Shown: piece by piece, positions 41,693-51,018 of the stretch
Layout of the letters: every line of letters starts with the position of its first letter
How positions within the stretch are numbered: the stretch's first letter is position 1
Assembly (NCBI GenBank): GCA_036504515.1
Contig: DASXVA010000001.1
Coordinates: forward strand, 558,001 to 622,000
Reading direction: 5' to 3'
Origin: AWTP1-18 sp036504515
GTDB lineage: Bacteria > Pseudomonadota > Gammaproteobacteria > Burkholderiales > Rhodocyclaceae
DNA: 64,000 nt
Made by a program: the position numbers and the translations under genes
Notes under the pieces: model-generated
Told to the model about the DNA's origin: nothing
The model's input: the letters and a program-made list of their open reading frames with translations, nothing else
Databases searched by the model: none

Positions 41693-42868
41693 ATGCATTT
41701 GCTCTATCTCGACATTCACCCGGTACCCGATATACAGCCGGAATCCCTCCAGATTTTGCAGACATGCGATGGATTGGCTGCTCAGGGAGTGCAAGTGACT
41801 TTGCTTACACCCGAGGCTCATCACGATGCTGCGGCCATTCTTGGTAGGCCGACTGCGGCAGGACTGACGTGCCGGGGCCTGGTTACCCCGTGGCTTAGTC
41901 GGCATCTTTTCCCTCGCTCATCCCGGTGGTTCTATCGCGCCTGTTGTCAGGAGGTTCGCCGTTTGAAGGCCGACGTAATCCTGGTGCGCAATTTGAAACT
42001 GGCGGAGGCGCTCCTGACCAGTGGAATAAAGACGCCTCTGGTGTTTGAAACCCACGAGGTCTTTGCTACAAGCTTTGCCGAAACCCACCCCCACGCTAAT
42101 GCCAAGCAGAAACGTAAGCTGTGCCAGTTGCAGAAACGGGAGCAATTGGTCTATGGCCGTAGCGCCGGATTAATCGTGCTGACGAAACTCCTGGGCGACG
42201 ATATTCAGCGTACTTATGACACGCGAGCCCCCATTCTTGTTGCACCTGATGGCGTTGATCTTTTTCTGGCGGATGCAGCCCGATCTTCACGACAAGCCAA
42301 TGTTCCGCTCGTTGCCCTTTATCTCGGTAGCCTCCATCCATGGAAAGGTGTGGAAACCGCTTTGCGCGCATTGCCCTTGGTTCCCGATGTGGAGTTGCAC
42401 ATTGCTGGCGGCACAAGTCAGCGTATCGCTGAACTTCATGCCTTGGCCGTATCCCTTGGGATAGCCCAGCGGGTGAAGCTCCTCGGTCCCGTGTTTCCTG
42501 GGGATCGTTTTCATTTGATCAATGCTGCTGATATCTGTTTATTGCCTTTGTCCCAGACCAGCATCGGTGCGCGCTATACCTCACCCTTGAAACTCTTCGA
42601 ATACATGGCCATGGGTAAGGCAATCATTGCATCTGATTTGCCATCCTTGCGCGAGGTGTTGCGACCGGAAGAAAATGCCCTGTTAACTCCGCCTGGGGAT
42701 GCGCCTGCCTTGGCGACGGCCTTGGCGCATTTTGCGACTAAGCCTGCACAGGCTAGTGCACTGGGGGAGTGTGCCTTGGCGGATAGTCGGCGTTATGGGT
42801 GGGATAGTCGGGCTGCTGGCATCACCGCTTTTCTTGGTGAATTGTTCAAAGGGAAACAGCAGACATGA
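41693..42868 (+). CDS. GT4 family glycosyltransferase
   Basis: A 391-residue GT-B enzyme from the ATG at 41693 (upstream in-frame codons lie inside the previous gene). The N-terminal domain is MHLLYLDIHPVPDIQPESLQ, without the usual GG loop; the donor domain has YLGSLHPWKGVETALRALP and ends in SPLKLFEYMAMGKAIIASD, where the EYMAMGK arrangement holds the Glu common to this subgroup. It overlaps the ligase-like gene by 4 bases. Substrates are unknown. Confidence 0.8.
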   Translation: MHLLYLDIHPVPDIQPESLQILQTCDGLAAQGVQVTLLTPEAHHDAAAILGRPTAAGLTCRGLVTPWLSRHLFPRSSRWFYRACCQEVRRLKADVILVRNLKLAEALLTSGIKTPLVFETHEVFATSFAETHPHANAKQKRKLCQLQKREQLVYGRSAGLIVLTKLLGDDIQRTYDTRAPILVAPDGVDLFLADAARSSRQANVPLVALYLGSLHPWKGVETALRALPLVPDVELHIAGGTSQRIAELHALAVSLGIAQRVKLLGPVFPGDRFHLINAADICLLPLSQTSIGARYTSPLKLFEYMAMGKAIIASDLPSLREVLRPEENALLTPPGDAPALATALAHFATKPAQASALGECALADSRRYGWDSRAAGITAFLGELFKGKQQT

Positions 42869-44220
42869 GTTTCTTTTCTATCGAGACTGGACCATGGACA
42901 TGGAGGCGGGGTGTTCAATGGTTTTTTCTGTGCGGTTTGCTGTTGGTTTGGTCAATACCGGGGACGGTGGCCCTGCGTAATCTATTCATTGTGGCCCTGG
43001 CGCTCTGTCTGGATTGGCGGCCGCTGTTTCGGTATGACTTATGGCGGGAAATACCGGTTGCCTTATGGGCAATCGTGGGACTGACAGTGGCGATATTGCT
43101 CCATAGCCTGTTCCTCTCATCCGATTCCCTATGGTCGCTCCGGGAGTTTTCTGGCCAATGGCTTAAGGTGTTGTTGCTTCTTCTGATGGGGTTTGTGCTT
43201 GCCCGAAATGCGGCTCGGCCTGAAAATTTGGCGTATCTGTTGGGATGGGTGGCTGCTTTACTCGCGTTACCCATCATCATGACTCTCGTTGATGCTTGCT
43301 GGCTTTGGTGGCATGAGGGTGCCATTCCCTTCGGCATTGCTCGCTTGACGGGAAGTCGCACCGGAACAAGCTATCTCAATAACCTGCTCCTGGCTTTTCT
43401 TGTGACCGATTTGTTGGTGCGGGTTTTTCAATCAGCTGATGGTCGGCGTTTATTGGCATGGCCTTTGTCTTGGGTGCTGGTCATGCTCGTTCTAAGCGTG
43501 TTCTGTTCATGGTTGTTGACCACCCGCAATGGCAATATCGGCGTTCTATTTCTGGTGGCATCCTCGTTCCTGCTTTATCTGGTCCAGCATCGACAACGCT
43601 TACCAATGCGCCGGCTGTCAGTCATTTCCTTGCTGGGTATTTCCGTCCTCACGGTATTCGTTTTGGTGAGTTACCGTTCGGACTCCCGCTGGGTGAATTT
43701 TTTCGAAACGGTGCCGGTGGCATGGGATATCGATCATTACGATGCTTGGCGCAAGCCCCTGGGGGAGCATCGAGTAATGCCTAGTCTGGAAGATGGCGAG
43801 GGAACCGACGAGTCCGCTTTCCTGCGCCTTGCCTGGATTCATTCCGGTCTCCGTTTGGTAAGCGAATACCCCTTGGGAGTTGGTTATGGCCGCAATGCCT
43901 ACGGTCATGCCATGAGCTTGTATTTTCAGGAACCGTTTACCGGCCATAGCCATAGTGGTTTGTTGGATTGGACCTTGGGGCTCGGCATTCCTGGCCTGAT
44001 ATTTTGGCTGGGGGTTGTTGCCTTGCTTTTCCGCCATGGGTGGCGTGCTTGGTTCCTCGACCAACGCCCTTCAGGACTCTTGCTTATTTTTCTGGTGAGC
44101 GGTTTTCTCGGTCGATCTCTTTTGGACAGCAATATGCGCGACCACATGATGGAGATGGCGTTCTTTTTATTCGGCTTGTTGTTGGCGCCAGGGGTAGTGC
44201 GGGAGCGTAAGGAGCAATGA
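42865..44220 (+). CDS. O-antigen ligase / polymerase-like membrane protein (WaaL/Wzy superfamily)
   Basis: A 451-residue protein with about 10-12 hydrophobic segments and one large periplasmic loop (about residues 275-350). The loop has the catalytic-type arrangement YPLGVGYGRNAYGHAMSL and GHSHSGLLDWTLGLGIPGL, whose His matches the conserved His of WaaL ligases. Lying among core glycosyltransferases it most probably ligates a polymer onto lipid A-core, but Wzy-type polymerases share the same fold and cannot be excluded. It overlaps both neighbours by 4 bases. Confidence 0.75.
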   Translation: MSFFSIETGPWTWRRGVQWFFLCGLLLVWSIPGTVALRNLFIVALALCLDWRPLFRYDLWREIPVALWAIVGLTVAILLHSLFLSSDSLWSLREFSGQWLKVLLLLLMGFVLARNAARPENLAYLLGWVAALLALPIIMTLVDACWLWWHEGAIPFGIARLTGSRTGTSYLNNLLLAFLVTDLLVRVFQSADGRRLLAWPLSWVLVMLVLSVFCSWLLTTRNGNIGVLFLVASSFLLYLVQHRQRLPMRRLSVISLLGISVLTVFVLVSYRSDSRWVNFFETVPVAWDIDHYDAWRKPLGEHRVMPSLEDGEGTDESAFLRLAWIHSGLRLVSEYPLGVGYGRNAYGHAMSLYFQEPFTGHSHSGLLDWTLGLGIPGLIFWLGVVALLFRHGWRAWFLDQRPSGLLLIFLVSGFLGRSLLDSNMRDHMMEMAFFLFGLLLAPGVVRERKEQ

Positions 44221-45368
44221 AGCGTGTTTGGCAGATCAATCTGCAAACGGGCTTTGGCGGAGGTGAAATCTATACCGTCTTCCTGACCCATGCCTTGGAG
44301 GCTTGCGGTATCACCTCCGAAGTGGTGATATCCCGCCAAGCGGAACATTGGCAACAGATGTTGCCAGTAACTGCACGAATCCACAAAGTAGATGCGTCAG
44401 ACCAGGTTTCTTCCCTATTGCCCCAGAATAAAAGCTGGGTACTGAGCCATGGTGGCTTGGGTGAGAACTTGGCCAGAAGTTTGGCTGATCGGCATTGCCT
44501 GACCGGTATCGCCCACATGCCACTCTATGGGCGACGTGCGGACGGCTTTGCCCATCATCACCGCGTTTATGGGGTTTCAACCTATGTGCGGGATAGCCTA
44601 TTAGCTTTCTTGCGCCCCGATCAGGTTTATCCAAATCCTTTGTACGGCATCGCCCGCGGCGACATAAGGAGAGATGGGCAATCGATACTACGTCAGCAGT
44701 CCCGGTATGACTGGGATAGGCGTAAGGGGCGGGACCGTCTTCTCGGATGCTTGGAGCCTTTGCTTGAACCCTTACGGTCTCGGCCTGTTTGGCAGGCGCG
44801 AGAGGGTATCTCCCTTGGCATTGTTTCTCGTCTGACGCCCATCAAACAGTTTCCTCTGCTGTTTTCTTATCTGGTTCCTCAGCTATTGGCTCGTCCGGTT
44901 TTCAATCTCGAAGTCTTCGGCGCCGGCGGTTATGCTTCGGTTCGAGATCTATCCCAAGTTCTGCGGCCTCTGGGAAGTCGGGTGCGATATTGGGGGCATC
45001 AAGCCGATGTGGGCACTGCCTACGGCTGCCTTGATTATTTATTGACGGGCTTGCCGGAAAAAGAAGCACTTGGATTAAACGTGATCGAAGCCCAATCTTG
45101 TCATTTACCCGTATTAGCTATCTCAGCGCCACCCTTTACCGAAACCGTACTGGCTGGGCAGACTGGCTATTTCTATCGCGACCCTAGAGAAGATCAGGGA
45201 GCTGATTTTCTACGCTTGTTGGATGATCTTTCTACTGGCCCGGCGCTGTTCAACGACCCATCGACAGTTGAATGTCATCTCAAACAATTCACCGCAGATG
45301 CCCTCAAGGACCGGATTGTTAGACTTTTGAGGGATCCCTTGCTGTCTTTCTTGGCTACTCAATCATGA
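44217..45368 (+). CDS. GT4-like glycosyltransferase
   Basis: A 383-residue GT-B enzyme. The acceptor domain starts KRVWQINLQTGFGGGEIYTV with a Gly-rich GGGE loop. The donor domain contains SLGIVSRLTPIKQFPLLFSY and GLPEKEALGLNVIEAQSCHL, a diverged EX7E region in which Glu residues remain (KEALGLNVIEAQ). It is more divergent than the other GT4 proteins here. It overlaps the ligase-like gene and the following GT9 gene by 4 bases each. Confidence 0.75.
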   Translation: MKRVWQINLQTGFGGGEIYTVFLTHALEACGITSEVVISRQAEHWQQMLPVTARIHKVDASDQVSSLLPQNKSWVLSHGGLGENLARSLADRHCLTGIAHMPLYGRRADGFAHHHRVYGVSTYVRDSLLAFLRPDQVYPNPLYGIARGDIRRDGQSILRQQSRYDWDRRKGRDRLLGCLEPLLEPLRSRPVWQAREGISLGIVSRLTPIKQFPLLFSYLVPQLLARPVFNLEVFGAGGYASVRDLSQVLRPLGSRVRYWGHQADVGTAYGCLDYLLTGLPEKEALGLNVIEAQSCHLPVLAISAPPFTETVLAGQTGYFYRDPREDQGADFLRLLDDLSTGPALFNDPSTVECHLKQFTADALKDRIVRLLRDPLLSFLATQS

Positions 45369-46432
45369 ATCTGAGCATTCCACCACAACCCAAGTTTCTG
45401 ATTATTCGCCGGGACAATATTGGTGACTTGGTGTGTACAACTCCCCTTATTCGGAAGCTGCGGGAGAAATTCCCCAATGCAAGAATAGACGCCTTGGTGA
45501 ACAGCTACAACGAACCCGTGTTGGAGAATAATCCTGATGTCGATGGCGTTTTTGCCTACACCAAAGCCAAGCACCGACCTGCGGGGAAAACGGTCTTGGG
45601 TGTCTATTGGGATCGGCTCAAGCTGCTTTACCAATTACGTGCACGGCGCTATGACTTTGCCATCATTGCCAGCACCCACTTTCTTCCTAAACCTCTAACC
45701 TTGGCCCGCCAGGTGCGGCCTCGACAAATTGTTGGTTTTGTTGAGGGTAAGCATCCTGCAGAATGCCATGTGGACATTCCCGTACCCTATGTCAAGGACC
45801 GGCCCATGCATTTGGTGGAGGAATTGGCGGCACTACTAGCCCCTTTTGATATCACCGGACCCATGCCGTCAATGCAGGTCGTACCGGATGCCTCTAATGT
45901 TTCATCTGCTCGGGTGCAGTTGGAGAAAAAGGGGTGGCGTGCAGAGCATCCAACTTTGGCAGTGCATATCAGTGCTCGTAAGGTGCCTCAGCGGTGGCCA
46001 GAAGAAAACTTTGTTAGTTTGATGCGAGCTATGCAGCAAACTAACCACGATCTGCAATTCGTACTGTTTTGGTCTCCTGGCGAAGCAAATAATCCCTTGC
46101 ATCCTGGCGACGATCAGAAAGCAGCTAGGATTCTTGCCAGCGGTTCTGATTTGCCACTATTCCCTTTCTCGACAGGGACACTAAAGGAATTGATAGCAGG
46201 GTTATCTCTTTGCGACCAGGTGCTTTGTTCTGATGGAGGTGCAATGCATGTGGCAGCAGCCTTGGGTAAGCCTATTGTCTGTTTTTTTGGAAACTCGGAT
46301 GCTAGTGTTTGGTATCCATGGGGAGTCTCGCATCAGGTATTGCAAAAACCAAGTCGAGATGTGAACGACATTACTACGGATGAAGCCGTTGAAGCCCTGA
46401 AGGCTCTAGTCCTCGCTCAGGGCAGTTCTTAA
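45365..46432 (+). CDS. GT9 family glycosyltransferase (heptosyltransferase-like)
   Basis: A 355-residue GT9 protein with PKFLIIRRDNIGDLVCTTPL at the N-terminus and the donor motif VLCSDGGAMHVAAALGKPIV near residue 285 (a CSDGGAMH form of the usual DxGxxH). The RRDNIGDLVCTTPLIR opening is typical of heptosyltransferases outside the WaaC/F pair. It is the last gene of the plus-strand part of the glycan cluster and converges with the acetyltransferase gene 20 bases later. Confidence 0.8.
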   Translation: MNLSIPPQPKFLIIRRDNIGDLVCTTPLIRKLREKFPNARIDALVNSYNEPVLENNPDVDGVFAYTKAKHRPAGKTVLGVYWDRLKLLYQLRARRYDFAIIASTHFLPKPLTLARQVRPRQIVGFVEGKHPAECHVDIPVPYVKDRPMHLVEELAALLAPFDITGPMPSMQVVPDASNVSSARVQLEKKGWRAEHPTLAVHISARKVPQRWPEENFVSLMRAMQQTNHDLQFVLFWSPGEANNPLHPGDDQKAARILASGSDLPLFPFSTGTLKELIAGLSLCDQVLCSDGGAMHVAAALGKPIVCFFGNSDASVWYPWGVSHQVLQKPSRDVNDITTDEAVEALKALVLAQGSS

Positions 46433-46452
46433 TGCTGTTTAGCTGGGCGGCT

Positions 46453-47004
46453 CTACGAGCACTTATTGAAGATTTTTGGCAAGTTTCGTTTTGGAGTACA
46501 TGGGACGCCAGCCGCAAGTACGTACTCAGAAATGTTTTTCGTAACGACGCTTCCTGCGGCGATAATGTTGTTACTCCCAATTGTTACCCCGGGGCAGATA
46601 ATGACTCCAGCACCGATCCAAACGTTTTCTCCAATCGCAATGTTAGAGATAGTCGTTTTGTAAGAGGATGTTTCGACACCATTGATACTGTGGTTCGCAG
46701 TACAAAAAACTACTCGAGGACCAATCAATGAGTTACTGCCAATAAATACTTTGCCTGTCCCGTTGAAGTGGCAGTCAGCATTGATAAAAACCTTTTCACC
46801 AGTCACTAATTGATGACCGTTTTCAATGTAAATAGGGGGCGTAAAGGAGGTTCCGGGCGCCACTCCAGGATTGGTTTGATAAATAATTTTTCTTTTTTTA
46901 GAGCCAGAAAAAGGGAAATTGTTAATTAACCAACAGGCATCAGCATTAGAGGAATTCCGTTTGATACGGTAGAAAAAATAGAAGAGGTAGGCTAGCAGTC
47001 TCAT
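46453..47004 (-). CDS. Hexapeptide-repeat acyltransferase (LbH family)
   Basis: A 183-residue left-handed beta-helix acetyltransferase of the WbbJ/maltose O-acetyltransferase type. Hexapeptide turns are visible in GKVFIGSNSLIGPRVVFCTA and GENVWIGAGVIICPGVTIGS, with the catalytic His in ANHSING. It probably O-acetylates a sugar of the surface glycan using acetyl-CoA. Base composition is visibly more AT-rich than the plus-strand part of the cluster, and codon use (AAT, ATA, TTT) differs, pointing to recent acquisition. It lies on the opposite strand, 28 bases after the next GT4. Confidence 0.85.
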   Translation of the reverse strand: MRLLAYLFYFFYRIKRNSSNADACWLINNFPFSGSKKRKIIYQTNPGVAPGTSFTPPIYIENGHQLVTGEKVFINADCHFNGTGKVFIGSNSLIGPRVVFCTANHSINGVETSSYKTTISNIAIGENVWIGAGVIICPGVTIGSNNIIAAGSVVTKNISEYVLAAGVPCTPKRNLPKIFNKCS

Positions 47005-47032
47005 CGCAGTGTCGGGGTACCTGAGTCAAATA

Positions 47033-48199
47033 CTATTGTGATGCCAGTATCAGGCGCTGGTAAACATTGCCTAATTTTTGTGCTGATATTTTCCAGTCAA
47101 ATTTTTGTACAGCGCAATTCCTGGCGTTTCTGCGAAGTTCCTGGAAATCAGAAAGCCTTGCGATAACACTTTCTGTTTTGGCAACGACTGACGGAATGTC
47201 TCTGGGCTCATCAACCAAGAAACCATCAAATTGGTCAGTGATAATTTCTGGGAGCGCAGAGTATTTTGAGGCAATAACAACACAACCTGATGCCATGCCT
47301 TCGACAGCAACCATACCAAATGTCTCATCGCCAAAATAGGTCGAGAATTGCAATACATCGGTACATTGGAATATTTTTGTTAGTTGCGTTTGTGGCAGCG
47401 CATCAATATCTCTATAACGAGGGCACGTTGCGAGAGAGTTTTTTATCTTTGAAATTCGATCGTAAAACGGATCATGCTGACTACCAGATGGCGTCATTCC
47501 GGCGGCAATTACATAGAGGTTATTGAAACTGGGCAATAGTTCTTGAGCTGTTTCAAGAAATGCGAGATAGCCCTTGCTACTGATTTTCCTTCCTACGTAG
47601 GACAAAACAATAGAGTCCTCAGGGATCCCCATGGATTGCTTGATTAATGATCGCGTCTCTTCGGTTGCTGGATGAAATGCTTCAGTATCAACCCCGTTAT
47701 AGATAACCTCGGTTAAGTCTTTTGGGTAACCATATTTTTCAGTTAGTAGGCGGCGGGTGTATTCGGAAACAGCAAAGTAGCAATCGGCGGTACCTAACGC
47801 TTTGTTATAGGTTCGCTTCACATGCATATGAACCGCGATAGGTGTTTGTTGATTCTTGAGTGATCGTCTAAATGCATCCACTGGAAACTCAAGCTGATGT
47901 GCATGGACTAATTCTATTTTTTCGCGATTGGCAAAGTACGCTGCTCGTTTCCATCGAGGCCAAGGGTCGAGTCTGGTAATTTTTTGAAAAAAACGGCGGT
48001 AGGTTTTGCCAGCACTCTCTCGAAAAATAGTGCCATAAAGAGGGTCATAGACAATCCCTTGAGGATGTGTCTCCTCATCCACGAATGCGTAGGATTCGAT
48101 GTTTGGACAATACCTAAGGAGATTCTGTGCAACTAGTGCAGGCGCATTTCCTCGCAAGTCGGGGATTGTTCCATCGTTCAAAAAACTAAGTATTCTCAT
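47033..48199 (-). CDS. GT4 family glycosyltransferase, AT-rich
   Basis: A 388-residue GT-B enzyme. The acceptor side has NDGTIPDLRGNAPALVAQNL and the donor side SYVGRKISSKGYLAFLETAQ, followed by the EX7E motif in YFGDETFGMVAVEGMASGCV with both Glu residues. Like the neighbouring acetyltransferase it is AT-rich relative to the window and sits on the minus strand downstream of polA (58-base gap), so these two genes look like a separately acquired module added to the cluster's edge. Confidence 0.82.
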   Translation of the reverse strand: MRILSFLNDGTIPDLRGNAPALVAQNLLRYCPNIESYAFVDEETHPQGIVYDPLYGTIFRESAGKTYRRFFQKITRLDPWPRWKRAAYFANREKIELVHAHQLEFPVDAFRRSLKNQQTPIAVHMHVKRTYNKALGTADCYFAVSEYTRRLLTEKYGYPKDLTEVIYNGVDTEAFHPATEETRSLIKQSMGIPEDSIVLSYVGRKISSKGYLAFLETAQELLPSFNNLYVIAAGMTPSGSQHDPFYDRISKIKNSLATCPRYRDIDALPQTQLTKIFQCTDVLQFSTYFGDETFGMVAVEGMASGCVVIASKYSALPEIITDQFDGFLVDEPRDIPSVVAKTESVIARLSDFQELRRNARNCAVQKFDWKISAQKLGNVYQRLILASQ

Positions 48200-48257
48200 G
48201 GGATATGGAAGGTTGAGTGTGATGTTGATCTACTTCAGGCTTCGATAAGCAAAAAGA

Positions 48258-50999
48258 TTAGTGAGCCTCATCCCAATTAGTGCCAATTCCCACTTCAGCC
48301 AGCAAAGGCACTGACAGCTTGGCCACGCTGGCCATCAGCTTTGGCAGTGTGATGCGGATTTCATCCAGTTCCGCCTGAGGAACTTCCAGCACTAGTTCGT
48401 CATGTACCTGCAGAATCATCCGCGACTTTTTAGCACTGGCATCGAGCCAGTTCTGTACGGCAATCATGGCTTTCTTGATTAGATCGGCCGCAGTACCCTG
48501 CATCGGTGCGTTGATGGCGGCGCGCTCGGCACCCTGGCGGCGGCCAGCGTTGCTGGAACGGATTTCTGGTAACCAGAGGCGACGGCCGAACACGGTTTCG
48601 ACGTAGCCTTTGTCGCGGGCCAGTTGCCGGGTTTCTTCCATGTAGCGGGCGACGCCAGGATAGCGAGCAAAGTAGCGTTCCATGTAGCCGGCGGCGGCGT
48701 TGCGGTCCAGGTTCAATTCCCGCGCCAGACCGAAGGCGCTCATGCCGTAGATCAGACCAAAGTTGATCACCTTGGCGGCGCGGCGTTGTTCGCTGCTCAC
48801 TTCTAGGGGCGTGATGCCGAAGATTTCCGCCGCCGTTGCCCGGTGTACATCCTCGCCCTTGGCGAAGGCGTCGAGCAGGCCTTCGTCGCCGGAGAGGTGG
48901 GCCATGATGCGCAGCTCGATCTGGGAGTAGTCGGCGGAAACCAGCACATGGCCCGGCGGGGCGATGAAGGCGGAACGGATGCGCCGTCCTTCCGTCGTAC
49001 GGATGGGGATGTTTTGCAGGTTAGGGTCGCTGGATGCGAGGCGGCCAGTTGCCGCTACGGCTTGGGAGAAACTGGTGTGCACCCGGCCCGTCGTTGGGTT
49101 CACCATGCGCGGCAATTTGTCGGTGTAGGTACCCTTGAGCTTGGCAAGGCTACGATGCTCTAGCAGTAGCTTGGGCAGGGGGTAGTCTTCGGCCAATTGG
49201 GTCAGCACTTCCTCGTCGGTGGAGGGGCCGCCGGAGGGGGTCTTTTTCACCACGGGCAAACCCTGTTGCACAAACAGAATCTCTGCCAGTTGTTTGGGCG
49301 AGGCCAAGTTGAAGGGTTGCCCAGCCAGGGCGTGGGCTTCGCCTTCCAATTGCAGCAGACGGCGACCCAGCTCGTCGCTCTGCTGGGCCAAAGAGAACAC
49401 GTCGATTAGCATGCCGGTGCGCTCCATGCGGTAGAGCACTTCGGCCACGGGCAGCTCGATGTCGTGGTAAAGGGCATCCAGGGCCGGGACTTCTTTCAAC
49501 CGTGGCGTCAGGGCTTCGTACACCCGCAGGGTGACGTCCGAATCCTCGGCGCCGTACTCGGTGGCCTGATCCACGGCAACCTGGGCGAAGGAAATGCGCT
49601 TGGCACCCTTGCCGGTGAGGTCGTCGTAACTAAGGGTGGCGAGGCCGCAATGGCGGGCGGCGAGGGCACCCAGGTCGTGGCTCTTGTCGCTTTCCAGTAC
49701 GTAGCTTTGTAGTAGCGTGTCCTCAGCGATACCGCGCAGTTCAATACCGTGATTGGCGAAGACGTGGCGGTCATATTTGAGGTGCTGGCCCAGTTTTTTG
49801 TGTTCGTGGGACTCCAACCAGGGTTTGAGTTTTGCCAGCACTTCATCAAGCGGTAACTGTTCCGGTGCGCCGGCATAGATATGGCCCAGGGGCAGATAGG
49901 CCGCTTCGCCACTGACGGTAGCGAAGGAGATACCTACTAGCCTAGCCACCATCGGATCCAGGTCGGTGGTCTCGGTATCCAGTGCAGTGAGGGGGGCGCC
50001 GGAAATCCTCGCCAGCCATTCATCGAACAGTGCCCAGCTATTGATGCAGACATAGTGTTTGCAATCGTTTACTACCAAGGCTGGAGGTGGCTCTTTTTCG
50101 GTGACGGCGTAAGGCGTAGCGGGAGTAGAAGAGGGGGCCACGGGAGCCATGCCGCCGTTCTGAACTTCCTTGAGCCAGGTCTTGAATTCAAGGCGGCCAT
50201 ACAAGTCAGCCAAGGTGGCGTTGTCGTGGTTCTGGGGCAGCAGGTCGGGAATGGCAACAGGCAGCGGCAGGTCGCAGGCAATGGTCACCAGCCTCTTGCC
50301 CAGTGGCAAGAATTCCAGATGCTTGCGCAGGTTCTCACCGACAACCCCTTTGATCTCTGCCGCATGGGCGACGATTTCATCAAGAGAGCCGTACTGAGCC
50401 AGCCACTTGACAGCGGTTTTGGGCCCCACCTTTTCCACGCCGGGCACGTTGTCCACCGTGTCCCCCATCAGGGCCAGGTAGTCCACGATGCGCTCCGGCG
50501 GAATGCCGAACTTGGCTTCGACACCAGCTGGGTCCAGCACCTCGTTGCTCATGGTATTTACAAGCCGTACATGGCCGTTTACCAGTTGTGCCATGTCCTT
50601 GTCGCCAGTAGACACCACGCAGTCGGTGCCGCTGTCTGTAGCCTGTTTGGCCAGGGTGCCGATTACGTCGTCAGCTTCGACGCCGTCTATCATCAATAGG
50701 GGCCAGCCCAGGGCTTTGACTGCAGCATGGAGCGGCTCGATCTGGGCCCGCAAATCATCGGGCATGGGAGGGCGATTGGCCTTGTACTCCGGGTACCAGT
50801 CGTCGCGGAAGGTCTTGCCCTTGGCGTCGAACACAACCGCCCGGTAATCTGCCTTATAGTCAGCCTCAAGCCGTCGTAGCATGTTGATGACGCCGTACAC
50901 CGCCCCGGTGGGCTCCCCTGCTTTGTTGCGCAGATCGGGCATGGCGTGAAAGGCGCGGTACAGATAGGACGAGCCGTCAACAAGCAGCAGGGTTGGCAT
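48258..50999 (-). CDS. polA: DNA polymerase I PolA
   Basis: Pol I removes RNA primers and fills gaps. From the ATG at 50999 the product has 913 residues (E. coli 928). The N-terminal 5'-3' exonuclease begins PTLLLVDGSSYLYRAFHAMP. The 3'-5' exonuclease domain keeps its acidic motif LTALDTETTDLD, so proofreading should be active. The polymerase domain has motif A VSADYSQIELRIMAHLSG, motif B RRAAKVINFGLIYGMSAFG and motif C LQVHDELVLEVP. The longer frame to 51191 overlaps the divergent LOG gene and is not needed. Start codons of the two divergent genes are only 19 bases apart. Confidence 0.97.
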   Translation of the reverse strand: MPTLLLVDGSSYLYRAFHAMPDLRNKAGEPTGAVYGVINMLRRLEADYKADYRAVVFDAKGKTFRDDWYPEYKANRPPMPDDLRAQIEPLHAAVKALGWPLLMIDGVEADDVIGTLAKQATDSGTDCVVSTGDKDMAQLVNGHVRLVNTMSNEVLDPAGVEAKFGIPPERIVDYLALMGDTVDNVPGVEKVGPKTAVKWLAQYGSLDEIVAHAAEIKGVVGENLRKHLEFLPLGKRLVTIACDLPLPVAIPDLLPQNHDNATLADLYGRLEFKTWLKEVQNGGMAPVAPSSTPATPYAVTEKEPPPALVVNDCKHYVCINSWALFDEWLARISGAPLTALDTETTDLDPMVARLVGISFATVSGEAAYLPLGHIYAGAPEQLPLDEVLAKLKPWLESHEHKKLGQHLKYDRHVFANHGIELRGIAEDTLLQSYVLESDKSHDLGALAARHCGLATLSYDDLTGKGAKRISFAQVAVDQATEYGAEDSDVTLRVYEALTPRLKEVPALDALYHDIELPVAEVLYRMERTGMLIDVFSLAQQSDELGRRLLQLEGEAHALAGQPFNLASPKQLAEILFVQQGLPVVKKTPSGGPSTDEEVLTQLAEDYPLPKLLLEHRSLAKLKGTYTDKLPRMVNPTTGRVHTSFSQAVAATGRLASSDPNLQNIPIRTTEGRRIRSAFIAPPGHVLVSADYSQIELRIMAHLSGDEGLLDAFAKGEDVHRATAAEIFGITPLEVSSEQRRAAKVINFGLIYGMSAFGLARELNLDRNAAAGYMERYFARYPGVARYMEETRQLARDKGYVETVFGRRLWLPEIRSSNAGRRQGAERAAINAPMQGTAADLIKKAMIAVQNWLDASAKKSRMILQVHDELVLEVPQAELDEIRITLPKLMASVAKLSVPLLAEVGIGTNWDEAH

Positions 51000-51018
51000 A
51001 GGAAAACAGGAGAAGAAA

